From assembly GCF_036588685.1 (NCBI RefSeq), contig NC_086381.1, positions 56,047,431 to 56,111,430 of the forward strand: DNA of 64,000 bases. The letters run 5' to 3'. This stretch comes from Mytilus trossulus. Taxonomy: Eukaryota; Mollusca; Bivalvia; Mytilida; Mytilidae. Below, piece after piece: positions 33,182 through 43,995 of this stretch (position 1 is the first letter of the stretch; every line of letters starts with the position of its first letter). The position numbers and the translations under genes are program-made. The notes below the pieces were generated by a model. It did no database searches, had not been told where the DNA came from, and worked only from the letters and a program-made list of their open reading frames with translations.

Positions 33182-35227
33182 ATGTCAGTTGTAAACCTAA
33201 ACACTTGTAGCTTTCAAGAGTTACTCCAGCTCCCAGGTATAGGCATACAAACTGGGGAGCAAATAATGGACATTAGGGAGAGCAAGGGCTATATGACCGA
33301 GTCAGACTTGGATACGATCTCCCAACTTCGAGTAACAAGGGGTCTCTTATCAAGGCTGGACTTCAGACCAAATGAAGGTGGCCCAAATATTCGGCCACCA
33401 CCTCAGTCCCAAGTCAGGCATGGTGAGATGTTAAACATGGCACACATTGCCCCACAGGGCACACCATCCCAAGTACAAGGCCAATCTGCATTTAGGCAAG
33501 AAGCATGGCACCAGGGGCAAAGTCCCGGGCCCTTGGAAGGGCCCAGCCAGAGGGACTCTACCTTCCTTGAATATAGTCCATATCCTGGGGATGCTAATGC
33601 TAGACCTGAACCCACAGGGAATTGGGATGAGGGCTACAGGGAACCGTTACAGAAAAAAAAGTGGAGTCCCCATGATATTGGTGACCCAAACCAAGGTAGT
33701 CCCCCTCACCACATGTACAGGGGTAGTATTGGGAACAAGCCTGATTGGCCAGGTAAAAACAGTGTGTGGGACAAACGTACCCCAAACTATTGGGGCACAC
33801 CTTCACAACCCATGGGTCACGCATGCAACTATGCAGGTCAGGGGTCAGCACCCTGTACCCAACCAGCTTACACTGGTGGGGGACAGTATGAGATGGCCTG
33901 TAGTAAGTATGGCAAGAGACAAGACAATAGGGGTGCAGACACAAGGCAGACCCCATCTCATGAGTATGGGGATAGGCAACCCAATAACCAGTATAATCAA
34001 GGATATACAGCGGTGCCCCCACAAGGGGTCACCGCAGGGGTGAGCTATGGACAACAGGCCTACCCAGTACCATATAATGAGGACAGGCCTATAAAAAACC
34101 CAAGGGCACCTGACAACAGAGATGGGGCACACGGAACTTTAGGTGGCGTCTCTAGAGTTACCAGTGCCCCAAAAAATATTAAGTATGACGGAAAGGGTAA
34201 CTGGCAGGCCTTTTTCACAAAATTTGCTAGATACGCAGAGGTTTGTGAATGGGGTCCCCAGGAATGTAAAGACCAACTTTGCTGGTGCCTTGAGGGGAAG
34301 GCCAGCGAATATTATGCCCTCATAACGGAAAGGGACAGGGAGGTAAGTTATAGGGAGCTTGTGGAAAAGCTTCACAAGCGCTTTGGTTTCAAGGCACTCC
34401 CCGAGACCGCCCGGGTTCAGTTTAACAATGCTCGGCAAGCCCCTGAGGAGTCTCTTGAGGACTGGGCTGATCGGGTGTTATCCTTGGCCACCAGGGCATT
34501 TAGAAACCTCCCTGATGACTATATGTATGAGCAAGCCGTAATGCGGCTGTGCCAGGGTATTGAAAACAAACAGTTGGGAGTGCAAGTCTCTAACCTTCAG
34601 CCCCAAAGTATTGAGGAGGCCGTAGATAAAATACGGCTGTTCCAACACAACACACAGGCAATATATGGCAAGCCAAACAGGCGTGAGGTTAGGCAAGTAA
34701 CTGATGGGCAGTATGAAGCCCACCATGAGGCCTTCCACGAGTATCAGGGGCCCCATGTAAGGGATACAATGGCCATCGAGGGGGCCCCAGCCAGTACATG
34801 GAAAGTGGAGTTAGAAAAGTCTAATAAGAAGTTTGAAAACAAACTTAGTCAAGTCAATGAAAAATTAGACGACATGATGGACCAATTCAAGCAACTCCTT
34901 ACAAGCCCCATTGCAGGAAGTTGTTCACCTGGCAGACAGTCAGGGACAGAAAGTTGCCACCACTGTGGGGAGAGGGGCCATTCCAAAATGGAATGCCCAA
35001 ACTTAAGAGGCAAGTCCGTCTCAGGGAGTCCCTCCACTGATAGAGGGCCTCCATTGGAGAGAGTGTGCTACCACGGTTTAAAGCCTGGACATGTTAGGAA
35101 GGACTGTCTTTATTTACAGGGGAGGAATAAAACTGTTTCCTTCATAAATCAGTCAAGCAGAACTGCAACAGTACCATTAAACTTAAACGGGACTACTCAG
35201 GAGGCCAGAGTGAGTCCCCGCAAATGA
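33182..35227 (+). CDS. Gag polyprotein with N-terminal ComEA-like helix-hairpin-helix (ORF1)
   Basis: 681 codons from the first ATG at 33182; the frame is open slightly upstream but without another ATG. Residues 1-61 form a ComEA-type helix-hairpin-helix: VNLNTCSFQELLQLPGIG, then an IRESKGYMTESDL block. Such domains bind DNA non-specifically and are unusual at the start of a Gag. Residues ~62-330 are low-complexity (Gly/Pro/Gln/Tyr/Asn). Residues ~330-490 resemble the retrotransposon Gag capsid domain (GNWQAFFTKFARYAE onward), followed by a coiled-coil-like stretch around 550-580. A canonical CCHC zinc knuckle spans 592-605 (CHHCGERGHSKMEC). A second at 629-642 has Gly where the second Cys should be. 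The frame ends about 40 codons later, where a protease would usually begin. The stop codon overlaps the ATG of ORF2 (ATGA). Confidence 0.92.
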   Translation: MSVVNLNTCSFQELLQLPGIGIQTGEQIMDIRESKGYMTESDLDTISQLRVTRGLLSRLDFRPNEGGPNIRPPPQSQVRHGEMLNMAHIAPQGTPSQVQGQSAFRQEAWHQGQSPGPLEGPSQRDSTFLEYSPYPGDANARPEPTGNWDEGYREPLQKKKWSPHDIGDPNQGSPPHHMYRGSIGNKPDWPGKNSVWDKRTPNYWGTPSQPMGHACNYAGQGSAPCTQPAYTGGGQYEMACSKYGKRQDNRGADTRQTPSHEYGDRQPNNQYNQGYTAVPPQGVTAGVSYGQQAYPVPYNEDRPIKNPRAPDNRDGAHGTLGGVSRVTSAPKNIKYDGKGNWQAFFTKFARYAEVCEWGPQECKDQLCWCLEGKASEYYALITERDREVSYRELVEKLHKRFGFKALPETARVQFNNARQAPEESLEDWADRVLSLATRAFRNLPDDYMYEQAVMRLCQGIENKQLGVQVSNLQPQSIEEAVDKIRLFQHNTQAIYGKPNRREVRQVTDGQYEAHHEAFHEYQGPHVRDTMAIEGAPASTWKVELEKSNKKFENKLSQVNEKLDDMMDQFKQLLTSPIAGSCSPGRQSGTESCHHCGERGHSKMECPNLRGKSVSGSPSTDRGPPLERVCYHGLKPGHVRKDCLYLQGRNKTVSFINQSSRTATVPLNLNGTTQEARVSPRK

Positions 35228-36555
35228 AGTTAGGCCTCTCGGTAGTTGAGTCTGTACCCCAAGGCAGAGTAGTGGAGGTAGCTATAGGGAGCCCAGGGGT
35301 ATGTGCAAGAAACAGAGAGGGAAACAGAGAACCCCGTGTGTCGGTACAGGTTAAAGCAAAGATTGAGTCAGAGCAGTGCTCCGATTCTGACAAAGAGGCA
35401 ACTCCTGCAGGCGGCTTGGACTGCTACTTATTAAGATGTCTCACGAACATATTGAGGCATTGTGCACCAGAGTTTAACCACAGCTTTCTTCCAGGTGGGT
35501 ATTTGTTGGTTGAGGAAATCCTTAAAAGGGACCCAGGCTTTGCGAAGTACTCCTTACTTGATATTCATCAACTGATTAAGGTTGATGTGGACAGTAGGTT
35601 CACTTTAATAAAGGACACAGACAGTGACTGTTGGAAAATAAGGGTCAACCAGGGGTATTCCTTGATGGTGGATACCCCAGCTACACCATCATTTGAGAAA
35701 TATGAGGTGCCCCAAGGCAATTTAGTTGCTCCAGCATTGCTCACATCGGACCAAGAGGGTCCAGTGGCCAATATAATGAGAAAACCCATAGGAGCTGCTA
35801 TTTTGGCCATTGAGAATAATAGTGACATTCAAAAGGTTGCTGCCCCAACAGAGACAACTTTGGTAAGTGATGCGGAGGCCCAAGAAAGTTGGGACTCCAC
35901 CTCCGACGGTGAGGCTCCTACCACTTTGGTAGAAGGGGCCAGTGATGAGAAGATAGTCACAGTTTTTCCTACTCCTGTTGTTGACGGAGGAATGACTGAC
36001 AATACCGAAAACAGTCATACATCCCTCACTTTTGATGACCCTTCCTCAACAGGAGGAACTGACAGAAAAGCCGCAACAGAAAGCAACAGTTGGCTCAACA
36101 ATGAAAAAGTTATAACTTTCAAATCATCTGTCAACCAGGAATCTGTATACATTAATCCAGAAAGCCCTGATTCGGGATTAGGGCTACTTTTTAAAACAGA
36201 TAATGTTGGCACTAGGTATTTCAATCTGCAGCAGCCACCACCAGTAGACAGTGGGACGTCAGCCTTTTGTGTGAGCACAGTTAGATCGGGTCCCAACAGA
36301 AGACAATGGGATCCTGGAATTCCCTACCCAAACAAAGGTATAAATTCATTGCAAGTGAGGAAAAATGAAACAAGACTCTTCACGACGGAGAATGGATCAG
36401 CACAACCTCCTGGGTCCAACTATGTAGTGGACACGCAGCTTCTAAATGGCCTGTTTCTAGTTGGTATAAAGATGGTGAAAAGTTGGCATACGGTCCAGAC
36501 TAGAACAATTCACAGTTTTCTGGGTTCCCAATTTGAAGGGAACCCATTGTACTAA
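35224..36555 (+). CDS. ORF2 with a Tpt1/KptA (tRNA 2'-phosphotransferase) N-terminal lobe
   Basis: 443 codons. ATG at 35224 overlaps the ORF1 stop as ATGA, so expression could use termination-reinitiation or a -1 frameshift. Residues ~65-147 match the winged-helix RNA-binding lobe of Tpt1/KptA. They carry ILRH with Arg78-His79, the GGYLLVEEIL segment (91-100), SRFTL with Arg125, and IRVNQGYS (139-146), where Tpt1 proteins usually have QGHS. Tpt1 removes the 2'-phosphate left at tRNA splice junctions using NAD+. The C-terminal NAD-binding lobe with the last catalytic Arg is absent. Residues ~150-443 are Ser/Thr/Asp-rich with no domain I recognise. Catalysis is therefore not expected, but binding of 2'-phosphorylated or other RNA could remain. 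Most likely a captured host exon or cDNA fragment; the open frame in a young element suggests it is retained. Confidence 0.8.
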   Translation: MKLGLSVVESVPQGRVVEVAIGSPGVCARNREGNREPRVSVQVKAKIESEQCSDSDKEATPAGGLDCYLLRCLTNILRHCAPEFNHSFLPGGYLLVEEILKRDPGFAKYSLLDIHQLIKVDVDSRFTLIKDTDSDCWKIRVNQGYSLMVDTPATPSFEKYEVPQGNLVAPALLTSDQEGPVANIMRKPIGAAILAIENNSDIQKVAAPTETTLVSDAEAQESWDSTSDGEAPTTLVEGASDEKIVTVFPTPVVDGGMTDNTENSHTSLTFDDPSSTGGTDRKAATESNSWLNNEKVITFKSSVNQESVYINPESPDSGLGLLFKTDNVGTRYFNLQQPPPVDSGTSAFCVSTVRSGPNRRQWDPGIPYPNKGINSLQVRKNETRLFTTENGSAQPPGSNYVVDTQLLNGLFLVGIKMVKSWHTVQTRTIHSFLGSQFEGNPLY

Positions 36556-36724
36556 ATTTTAGTTAATCAGTAGACCCATGGATACAAAGGGTCGTTTTGG
36601 GGGATAGGTTTTATACTTTTTAAAAATTGTTAGGGGGATAGGGTGTATACTTTAAAATTGATGCTTATTTTTTCAAAATTTGGTATTATTTCAGTATTTT
36701 ATTGATTTTGGGCAAAAAACACAG

Positions 36725-36747
36725 GGCCCCCATCATTAGAGGGGGCC
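36725..36747 (+). other. GC hairpin before the polypurine tract
   Basis: GGCCCCC (36725-36731), 9-nt loop, GGGGGCC (36741-36747): a perfect 7-bp G/C stem, 14 nt upstream of the polypurine tract, in the RNA 3' region. Confidence 0.7.
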
Positions 36748-36760
36748 TTATTAATAAAAC

Positions 36761-36769
36761 TGGGGGGAG
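36761..36769 (+). promoter_or_regulatory. Polypurine tract
   Basis: TGGGGGGAG directly abuts the 3' LTR start, the expected position for the plus-strand primer. Confidence 0.85.
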
Positions 36770-36975
36770 TGTAGTATTCATAGGGTTAGTTTTAGGTCAT
36801 CAGACAGACCATCGAGAGATGTCCGAAGAACTACCCAGAAAGCATCCTCTTCCGGTTGAAACTACTAATGGCTACAGACGCTAATATTCACTAGAAGAGC
36901 AATCGGCCGTTCCTGACTGCAGGAACGACCATCCAAGGTATTTATCGGTCTCGAGATATACTCGGGGTCACAACA
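36770..36975 (+). repeat. 3' LTR, 206 bp
   Basis: Identical by eye to 32454-32659 across all 206 bp; followed by the ATAT target duplication. Confidence 0.95.
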
Positions 36976-37255
36976 ATATGTACGGTCGTATTAACCATAG
37001 ATTTGGAATCGACCATAGATCTGGAACACGCCATGATTATGAGTCCTACATACAATATGTTTATAGGTGTCACGTGAGGAATATTATATATATATTTCTT
37101 ATATATTTTGGGAGGAATGGTCGAACATGTTTACTTACATCGTGTTAAAACGCACGCCTATTTTTTGTAATCTTTAACTTTTTATTATCTTTTGTCTGTC
37201 TTGATCGTATTGCAATATTGGCAAATAATTTCAAATTTGGTCGTTTAACTTTTCA

Positions 37256-38986
37256 GCTGACCTGGCCAAAAGGGACACGTCAGCTTTTCTTATCACTTGT
37301 ATGTCGTCCGTCTCTGTCGTCCGTTGTCGTCGTCCGTCGTCCGTTGTCGTCGTCCGTCGTAAACGTTTACAAAAATCTTCTTCTCTGAAACAGCTTGGCC
37401 AAAATTAACTTAACTTGGCAACAATCATCAGGGGGTATCTACTTTAAACAAATGTGTCCGATGACCCAGCCCATCAACCGAGATTGCCGCAAACACCTTC
37501 TTTTCGCAGTTTTTTCTTATTATCTTGAAAATCATTATATCTAGAATAAGAAATTTACTCTAAACAGCAATGATGTTCAGCAAAGTAAGATAGTCAAATA
37601 AGTCAACATGACCAAAATGTCAATTGACCCATGCATAAGGAGTTATTGCCCTTTTAAAGTAATTTTTTAACAATTTTTCGTAAATGTTTGTGATCTTTTA
37701 CAATAGTCTTCTCATTTGAAATAACAGAGATAAAGGAGTAGGTACGGTAAGGACCGATTTTGGCCTCAAATTTAAGTTTCATCTGACGAAAGATTTTGAC
37801 CACTTTCTAAACACTTAAGTGTCTATTTCATATGATTCAATTAATTTATGTGAAAGATTTTAATTTATTTAGTCATACAAATTGATCCGATTCAAGCTCA
37901 AGTATGAAAAATCTACCAAATATGCGAAAAAATTTCACTTTTCAGATGGTTTCTGTCAAAAACGAAATTGGCCGCATCCGTGTTCATCCTCAATCTTTTT
38001 ATATGTTATGTATTATCATCAAATACAACTTCCATTTCAATATTTTGGATGAACACGAATGCGGCCACTTTCGTTTTGGTGTCAGACCACAAATTACTCC
38101 TTCCAATTTAGAACGTAGTCCTACTTTGGCACAAAATAGTGCTTTTGATGTCATTGTTTACTTAAACTAACCAACATATTTGCAGAAATGAAACTTTTGG
38201 TGAAAGGGAAATATATTTAGACCATTTTAAGCCAAAATTAACTTGCCTATGAGTTTGCATTAAAAATTCAGGATTAATGCGCTCCATAGTACACTAATTT
38301 AAGATTTCCAGAAAACCGGGAGTTATTTTGGTAGTACCTGTCTTTTCAAGTTCAGAAATTTGTTACAAGACTTTAAACATTAGTTGAAAATTGGCATGTA
38401 GAAAGGTGATACATGTACAATTCAGGATATACCTGGTTTCCTTAAAGTTAAACTTAAGGTAAAATATTTAGAAAGCTGTGAAAATTGCAAAATTTGGTTG
38501 AACAGATAGGGATTTTTAATTGGTGGTCTGACACCTTTACACGGAAACCGTCTAAAATTTAACTTAAATGCTGGAATTGTGAAGATTTCAGTAATTTAGC
38601 ATGACTTATTGGTGCTAGTACCCAATATATGTGCATTGTATTGTCAAAAACCGCCCATATTTATGTAGCAGAACCATTCTACTATCCAATAAATAACTAC
38701 AAGTTTACATTTTAACAATTTTGTAAAACTGCTATATTTTGGGGCCGAAAAGGGGTCTTACTGGACCTACTCCTTTAACAAATCTAGCCTCACGCATCAT
38801 ATACATTAGAGTATCAAAATGGCAGACTTGGCTAAAAATGGGGTATTGGGATAAAAGGCAGTTTTCGGCTTAGGTTAACATATCTCTAAAACTAAAGCAA
38901 AAGTATGACGGTTGCATTATTTCATGCATCAATTGTAAATAAAACAAAATCATGTGAGCGACACAGGCTCATTTGTGCCTCTAGAT
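37256..38986 (-). repeat. Reverse copy of the long bivalve repeat, interrupted
   Basis: Begins near GACCTGGCCAAAAGGG with a CGTCCGTTGTCGT-rich tract (37308-37365) and ends GTGAGCGACACAGGCTC...GCCTCTAG (38955-38986), the inverse of the terminus at 3269. It is split by a 1.05 kb TIR element (37731-38777). Confidence 0.8.
37731..38777. mobile_element. 1.05 kb TIR element (TAAAGGAGTAGG ends)
   Basis: The left end TAAAGGAGTAGGTACGGTAA and the inverse right end (TTACTGGACCTACTCCTTTA) share ~30 bp of imperfect TIR ending near TTTTGGCC. Terminal TA on both sides suggests a TA target. It carries an internal hairpin (37954-38087) around GGCCGCAT. An 88-codon frame (37904-38170) spans that hairpin and is probably not a gene. 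Non-autonomous. Confidence 0.75.
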
Positions 38987-39444
38987 TGATGTTTTATTCA
39001 AGGGTCACTGATGGGTCTTTTGATTGCGAAACACGCGTTTCGTACATACAAAATCATAAGGCAGCAACCATATGATGTTCTTGGTGGAGGTGTTATGGAT
39101 TTTTTTTGGAAAAAATAGTAAATAGTTTGTTTCCAGTTTTTGCAGAAAAAAATAAATTTGTTTTTGACCCTGAAAAAAAAAATTGTTTGTTCAGACCTCA
39201 GCTGCCCATATCTGATATTCTAATATTAAAATAAAAAATTGTTGTCGACTTGTCCAGAAATATAATACAAGCCCCCACCACCCATCCTCCACCCCCGGCC
39301 CTGAAAATTAAACGGTTGCTGCCTTAGCTTTATGTCTTTGATGAGCTTTATTTTTTTTAAAGCGAAATGGGACAAATGATATACAACTTGAAAGAAATCA
39401 AACGAAATCATTTGTGTTAAAGTATTTCTGTAATACTAAATGTA
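38987..39444. other. No gene seen; repeat fragments
   Basis: AACACGCGTTTCGTAC near 39030 is a fragment of the CGCGTTTCGTC family also at 59920. Low-complexity A-rich and C-rich blocks follow at 39100-39300. Confidence 0.45.
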
Positions 39445-39760
39445 GATATATATAAAAAAAAAAAAAAAGAAGATGTAGTATGATAGACAATGAGAAAAAT
39501 CTCCACAGGCAACCAAAATGACTAAAATGACCCAGAAATTAACAACTATGTGTCACCATACGGCATTATTTATGAACAAAGCCTATAGTTAGCTATATGA
39601 AAGGCCCCGAAATGACAATGTAAAACAATTCAAACGAGAAAACTAACGACCTAATTGATGTATAAAATGAACGAATAACAAATATGTAACACATAAACAA
39701 ACGACAACAACTGAATTACGGGATGTACAAAAATATACATTTGTGAAAAGTCACGCTATG
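39445..39760 (-). repeat. Mussel dispersed repeat, near-full copy
   Basis: Poly-A then AGAAGATGTAGTATGATAGA, running through AACACATAAACAAACGACAA and ACTGAATTACGGGATG. The homologous plus-orientation copy is 32190-32453. Confidence 0.8.
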
Positions 39761-41542
39761 ATATCTTTAATAGAATCGACCTGAGAGTCGGGAGTAACGG
39801 TTCATCGTTGAAGGTACTAAACCGAATTCCCTCTTAGACTGCTATTTCACTTTTTATAACTGTATAGTTTGTTTTGTCTACTTTTCAAACTACCTCCACA
39901 GTAGCACCTATGCTTTGAACTTAATCTTTTTAAAGACACGATGTTTGGTTAACCATAAAACTTAATAACAAAAGTCACGTAATCATATGCGTTTGTTTAC
40001 ATTATTCTCTGATTTTTAGTCTTATCTCTTAACTTGGTACACTTAATACATTTATAAGACAAGGTCCAAACTATAATGGATCACTGTTTTGGTTTGGATT
40101 TATTTGTCGGCTTAAACTGCATTTCATGTGAGTTTTCAGATTTTTCACGAAGCGTTGTAAGAATGTATAGTTTGGGTCCTTCAGTTCTAGATTCTTTAGC
40201 TTTAAAGCATTGTTTATTTTAGTAGCCTTAGGCCTTTCATTCTTTTTTCTATATATTTCACCACGTTTCGCTGTTCTTAATTTGCTTGATTTGTTTGATC
40301 TGCTTTTCTGTTTTTATCTTATATTTTGCACTTTGTGTCCACTTGGTTCTGTATTTGTGTGAAAATCCTTAATCTGACCTTCTTGTAAAGGATTGAACAA
40401 AGAAATAAATACATTTTAAGAATAACGACATGCGCACTTCCTCATAACATAAACAAGAGCTTTTTATAAACTTTGACGTGTTATTTATTAAGAAATGACG
40501 ACATTTCCTCCTTGTTGTCATTATACATGTATATGTACGTCTTGTGTTATAAAATCAACTGTTACATGTACATGTATAATATATGGAATTTCACATTGCT
40601 TATGATTACGTAATAGATATGTAAATCGACTTTAAATTTACTATTAGTTTGTTCAGAATGTGCGTAGTACTATTTGTTTTTTGCTCTCTCTTATATCAAT
40701 TAAGTACGATGCATTTGTTACAGTAAATAGTATACTATAGATTAAATCACAAAGAACAGAGGCAAATCATGTAAGAAAGCGGATTCTAATTGTCGTGTCT
40801 TTCTTACTTTGACAAAAGTAAAGGGTCTTGTTGGGGTCTTTATTTCCGTATTCTTTAAATTTTAATGCCCATAATAATTAATATTTTTACATTTTTGATA
40901 CAGTCTCTATATTTTGTCTATTATTCTCTATATTCTGTATTTGAGTTCCCAATGCTCATCAACCAAGAGCGTACATGATTTCACCTTATATGTCTGGCTT
41001 TATTATTCGGGTTTTCACTGATGAGTTACACTTCCGAAATGCACTTGTGGCGAACACAATTATAAGCCTTTAGTTGTTTTGTTTTTTAATAAACCCAATC
41101 CAGACCTGTAAAAGACAATAACTGATATGTGTTTTCTTGTCCTGAACAAAATGGCTACAATAAGAGATACATGCAATTGTTGTAGCATACGCGCTCGTTG
41201 ATTGGGACATGATTATTCTCTCTGGCGACTCGAGTACACAACTGGTTCTAAGTAGGGTTTTAGTTGACGAATCTTTTGTTTGCTGTATAATTAATATAGT
41301 GACTTTTAAGTGTTAAGGGGGCTCGCTGGTCTAAATCATTTTTTTTATTCAATATAGGATTTCGCTATATTTTTTAATAAATGAACTTAAGCTAATACTC
41401 ATAGAAAAATGAAACAAAAAAATGGGGTCACTGTCCATTTACGCTCACAATCTTTCTTTGAAAGAAGCATACGTTTTTGAAAAAGTACTTATTTTCTGTT
41501 GAAATGATAGGAAAAAAGAGGTAATATCGAAATAAAAAAAGA
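39761..41542. other. No gene seen
   Basis: AT-rich sequence with repeated ACATGTACATGT-type words (about 40525-40575) and no coding signal. Confidence 0.4.
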
Positions 41543-41793
41543 ACTAAATTACAGAAATCGCTAAAATTTTACAATTATTTAGTTTATGTTCAGCTTATTC
41601 GAAAACAACGATACAAAATATTAGGTCATCGATGAGTTAAAAAAGATATTTCAATATTAATGCCAAAAAAACACATGTTTGCACCAAAGGGAGAAAATTT
41701 GGAGCTTTTTCAATGATATCAACATTTTAAAAGTCACCTGGGGCCAACACGAATTGATTTTTTGGAATGATTTTTGTACCATATGAGTAAAGT
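41543..41793 (+). repeat. Dispersed repeat, copy 2 of a ~250 bp family
   Basis: Direct-orientation match to 1867-2116, roughly 80% similar by eye. Confidence 0.75.
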
Positions 41794-42929
41794 ACATGTA
41801 ACAACTACTAAAGGTAATTAATAAAATTTGTAATGAAAAAAAAATGTTTATTTTTTTTTTCGGAAAATCTTATACCCGTTTTGTTTGTTATATTCGCCTT
41901 TTAAATTCGAACCTAGTATTCTTTTAACCAATGGCAATGGTTTTGTCTGTTTTTCCTCGTGTAAAATTTTTGAATGTTCGTTAGTAGATCTTAGTTATTT
42001 CTTTCCCTCATTTGTACACTTTTATATCTCCTGTGAGAAAAGTTGCGAAGGGTTTCCATGGTTTATATCGGTTGTATTCTGACTAAGGTTTGCACTAGCT
42101 GCCCGGATAGTATTGTCAAGGGAAACTACTGAATGTTGCAATAATGAATTATCTCCCCTTGAAGTTTATGTGACTCTTGACCTACTTAAAATTTCAAGGT
42201 CTCCCTGTGACCTTGAATAACACGTATGCTGTCTTAAAAATGTTTAATCTGAAATTGTTAAAGTTACATAATAAAAACAATATGTTGCATATATACAGTA
42301 ACTGTTACCTCTGCATTAATCTATATTACACGCCCACAAAATCATGTTTTAAATTAAACTAATTTCATGTAGTTTAACTTTTTTTCACAGATCTAAAGAG
42401 GCTGAATTTATTAGATGGAAAATGAACAACAAATTGAATTAACAGAGTTTACAGATGTTAAGGTACAAGTATAAACTTTATCGACCAACTCATAGGACCA
42501 TCTCATTGAAACTAATCAGGCGACTTACTGAGGGCGTTTTTGTTGCAGTCATCCTGGTTTTAGTTTAAACGGTTCCGGTTTTTAATGGTTTGAACCTGCT
42601 AAAACCAGTTTTGGTTCACCGTATATCAAAACAAATAAATAAATAAATATACAATATATGTACATTGTCGGAAAATATAAAAAAAATATGTTGAAGAGCT
42701 TTAGAAAAAGGACAGAAAGCGAGCCATGCCGAGCCTTTCTCCTGTTTCGTAGCGAGTACAAATACAATTTATATTTTATACAAAGTACATTTATTGTTTT
42801 TATCCTGCAATTTACATTAATGAGTGACCAGCATTTTGATTGGTTGAATTTTGAGTACGAGTAACAAAAACTGACTAATAAGTTTTATGACCGCAAGGTC
42901 TGGTTCTTGAGCATACGTATGTTGTTTAA
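41794..42929. other. No gene seen
   Basis: AT-rich; frames of 61-68 codons without recognisable features. Confidence 0.4.
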
Positions 42930-43262
42930 ATCCAAATCATGGTTTCTGATTTCTCAAACAAAAATCGACATGATTGGCTAACTGTACATCACGTGTTATC
43001 CCTTAAGCAATTGCATTACCCAATAAACTTAATATACATAATAGCACGTGGTCCCATAATAAAGTGCACACGTGAATTAAATACAAAAAATTATAAAATT
43101 CTTGTTTTCATGATCAAAGCTAAAAAATGTAATTATAAGTATTGAATGCTTCTTTTTGTAACTTCATAGGGTTGTAAAAGCGTTGACCGAGCGCACATTT
43201 TTAGAATGAAGCGCTTCCGCGCTTCATAGTAAATGTACTTCTGTCAACGCTGTTACACCCCA
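42930..43262 (+). repeat. Dispersed element with terminal GC foldback
   Basis: Contains GGTCCCATAATAAAGTGCA and ATTGAATGCTTCTTTTTGTA, then a hairpin block GAAGCGCTTCCGCGCTTC (43209-43226) and ACACCCCAATAAAG. An inverted copy of most of it is at 63700-63945. Confidence 0.7.
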
Positions 43263-43267
43263 ATAAA

Positions 43268-43430
43268 GTTGACAGTACATAAAATTGAGAATGGAAATGG
43301 GGAATGTACCAAAGTGACAACAACCCGACCATAGAAAAAACAACAGCGGAAGGTCACCAACAGGTCTTCAATGTAACGAGAAACTCCCGCACCCGTAGGT
43401 GTCCTTCAGCTGGCCCCTAAACAAATATAT
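43268..43430 (-). repeat. Dispersed repeat family 3, minus copy
   Basis: GAAATGGGGAATGTACCAAA to GGTGTCCTTCAGCTGGCCCC. Inverse of 45010-45165 and 61755-61905; another minus copy is near 17705. Confidence 0.75.
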
Positions 43431-43841
43431 ACTAGTTCAGTGATAATGAACGCCATACTAATTTTTGATTGTATATTTGCTACTTTCCTAACAGCGCTTG
43501 ACATACAAAAAAACATTTTCTTCAACAAGGCAGGTATATAATTTATGTAATATGTAAAATTTTACTTACGAAAAGTTAATACATTGTTATGGCCAATAAG
43601 TCCTTTGGTGTTAAATGTATGATAAAAATGATAAAGGGTTATAATTTTAATGAATGATTGATTGTTGGTTGTTTAAAGTCCAGTGGCAATGTTTATGATA
43701 GATTATGTTAAGATCATACTTGAAGGGGTCAGGTTTATAGTATGTATCGCTGGAACGTCAGATAATTTTGACTGGACCATTATGTTTATGATTATATAAA
43801 TGCCCATATAGATACATTTTAATTCTTAACCTTTGTAGCAG

Positions 43842-43995
43842 TCGCAGATCCAGAAAGTTTCATTCGTGGGGGCCCACTGACTGCCTAAGAGGGGGCCGCT
43901 CCGGTCACGCTTCATTGATTCCCTATATAAGCAACCAAATTTTTCCAAGAAAAGGGGTACCCGGGCCCGCTGCTCCCCCGTAAAGCCGCCTCTGT
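43842..43995. repeat. MITE-like family 2 copy
   Basis: GATCCAGAAAGTTTCATTCG through GATTCCCTATATAAGC to a C-rich GGGCCCGCTGCTCCC end. Same orientation as 7984. Confidence 0.65.

Larger units (their letters stand above)
32454..36975 (+). mobile_element. Young gag-only LTR retrotransposon carrying a Tpt1-like domain
   Basis: Two 206-bp LTRs (TG...CA), identical by eye, bound a 4522-bp element flanked by a 4-bp ATAT duplication (32450-32453, 36976-36979). Order: 5' LTR, primer-binding site, ~500-bp leader, ORF1 (Gag with an N-terminal helix-hairpin-helix), ORF2 (Tpt1/KptA N-lobe plus a Ser/Thr-rich tail), a GC hairpin, polypurine tract, 3' LTR. There is no protease, reverse transcriptase, RNase H or integrase, so it must rely on enzymes from a partner element. 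Gag type and the 4-bp TSD suggest a Ty3/gypsy-like source. The ORF region is clearly more GC-rich than the surrounding DNA. Identical LTRs indicate recent insertion. Confidence 0.92.

Noticed and set aside
33403-34756. Several minus-strand and alternative frames of 60-198 codons
   Set aside because: Shadows of the Gag ORF.
36235-36300. VDSGTSA in ORF2 as a retropepsin active site
   Set aside because: No flanking protease motifs (no hydrophobic strand before, no downstream ILG-like or Gly-rich block), in a low-complexity tail.
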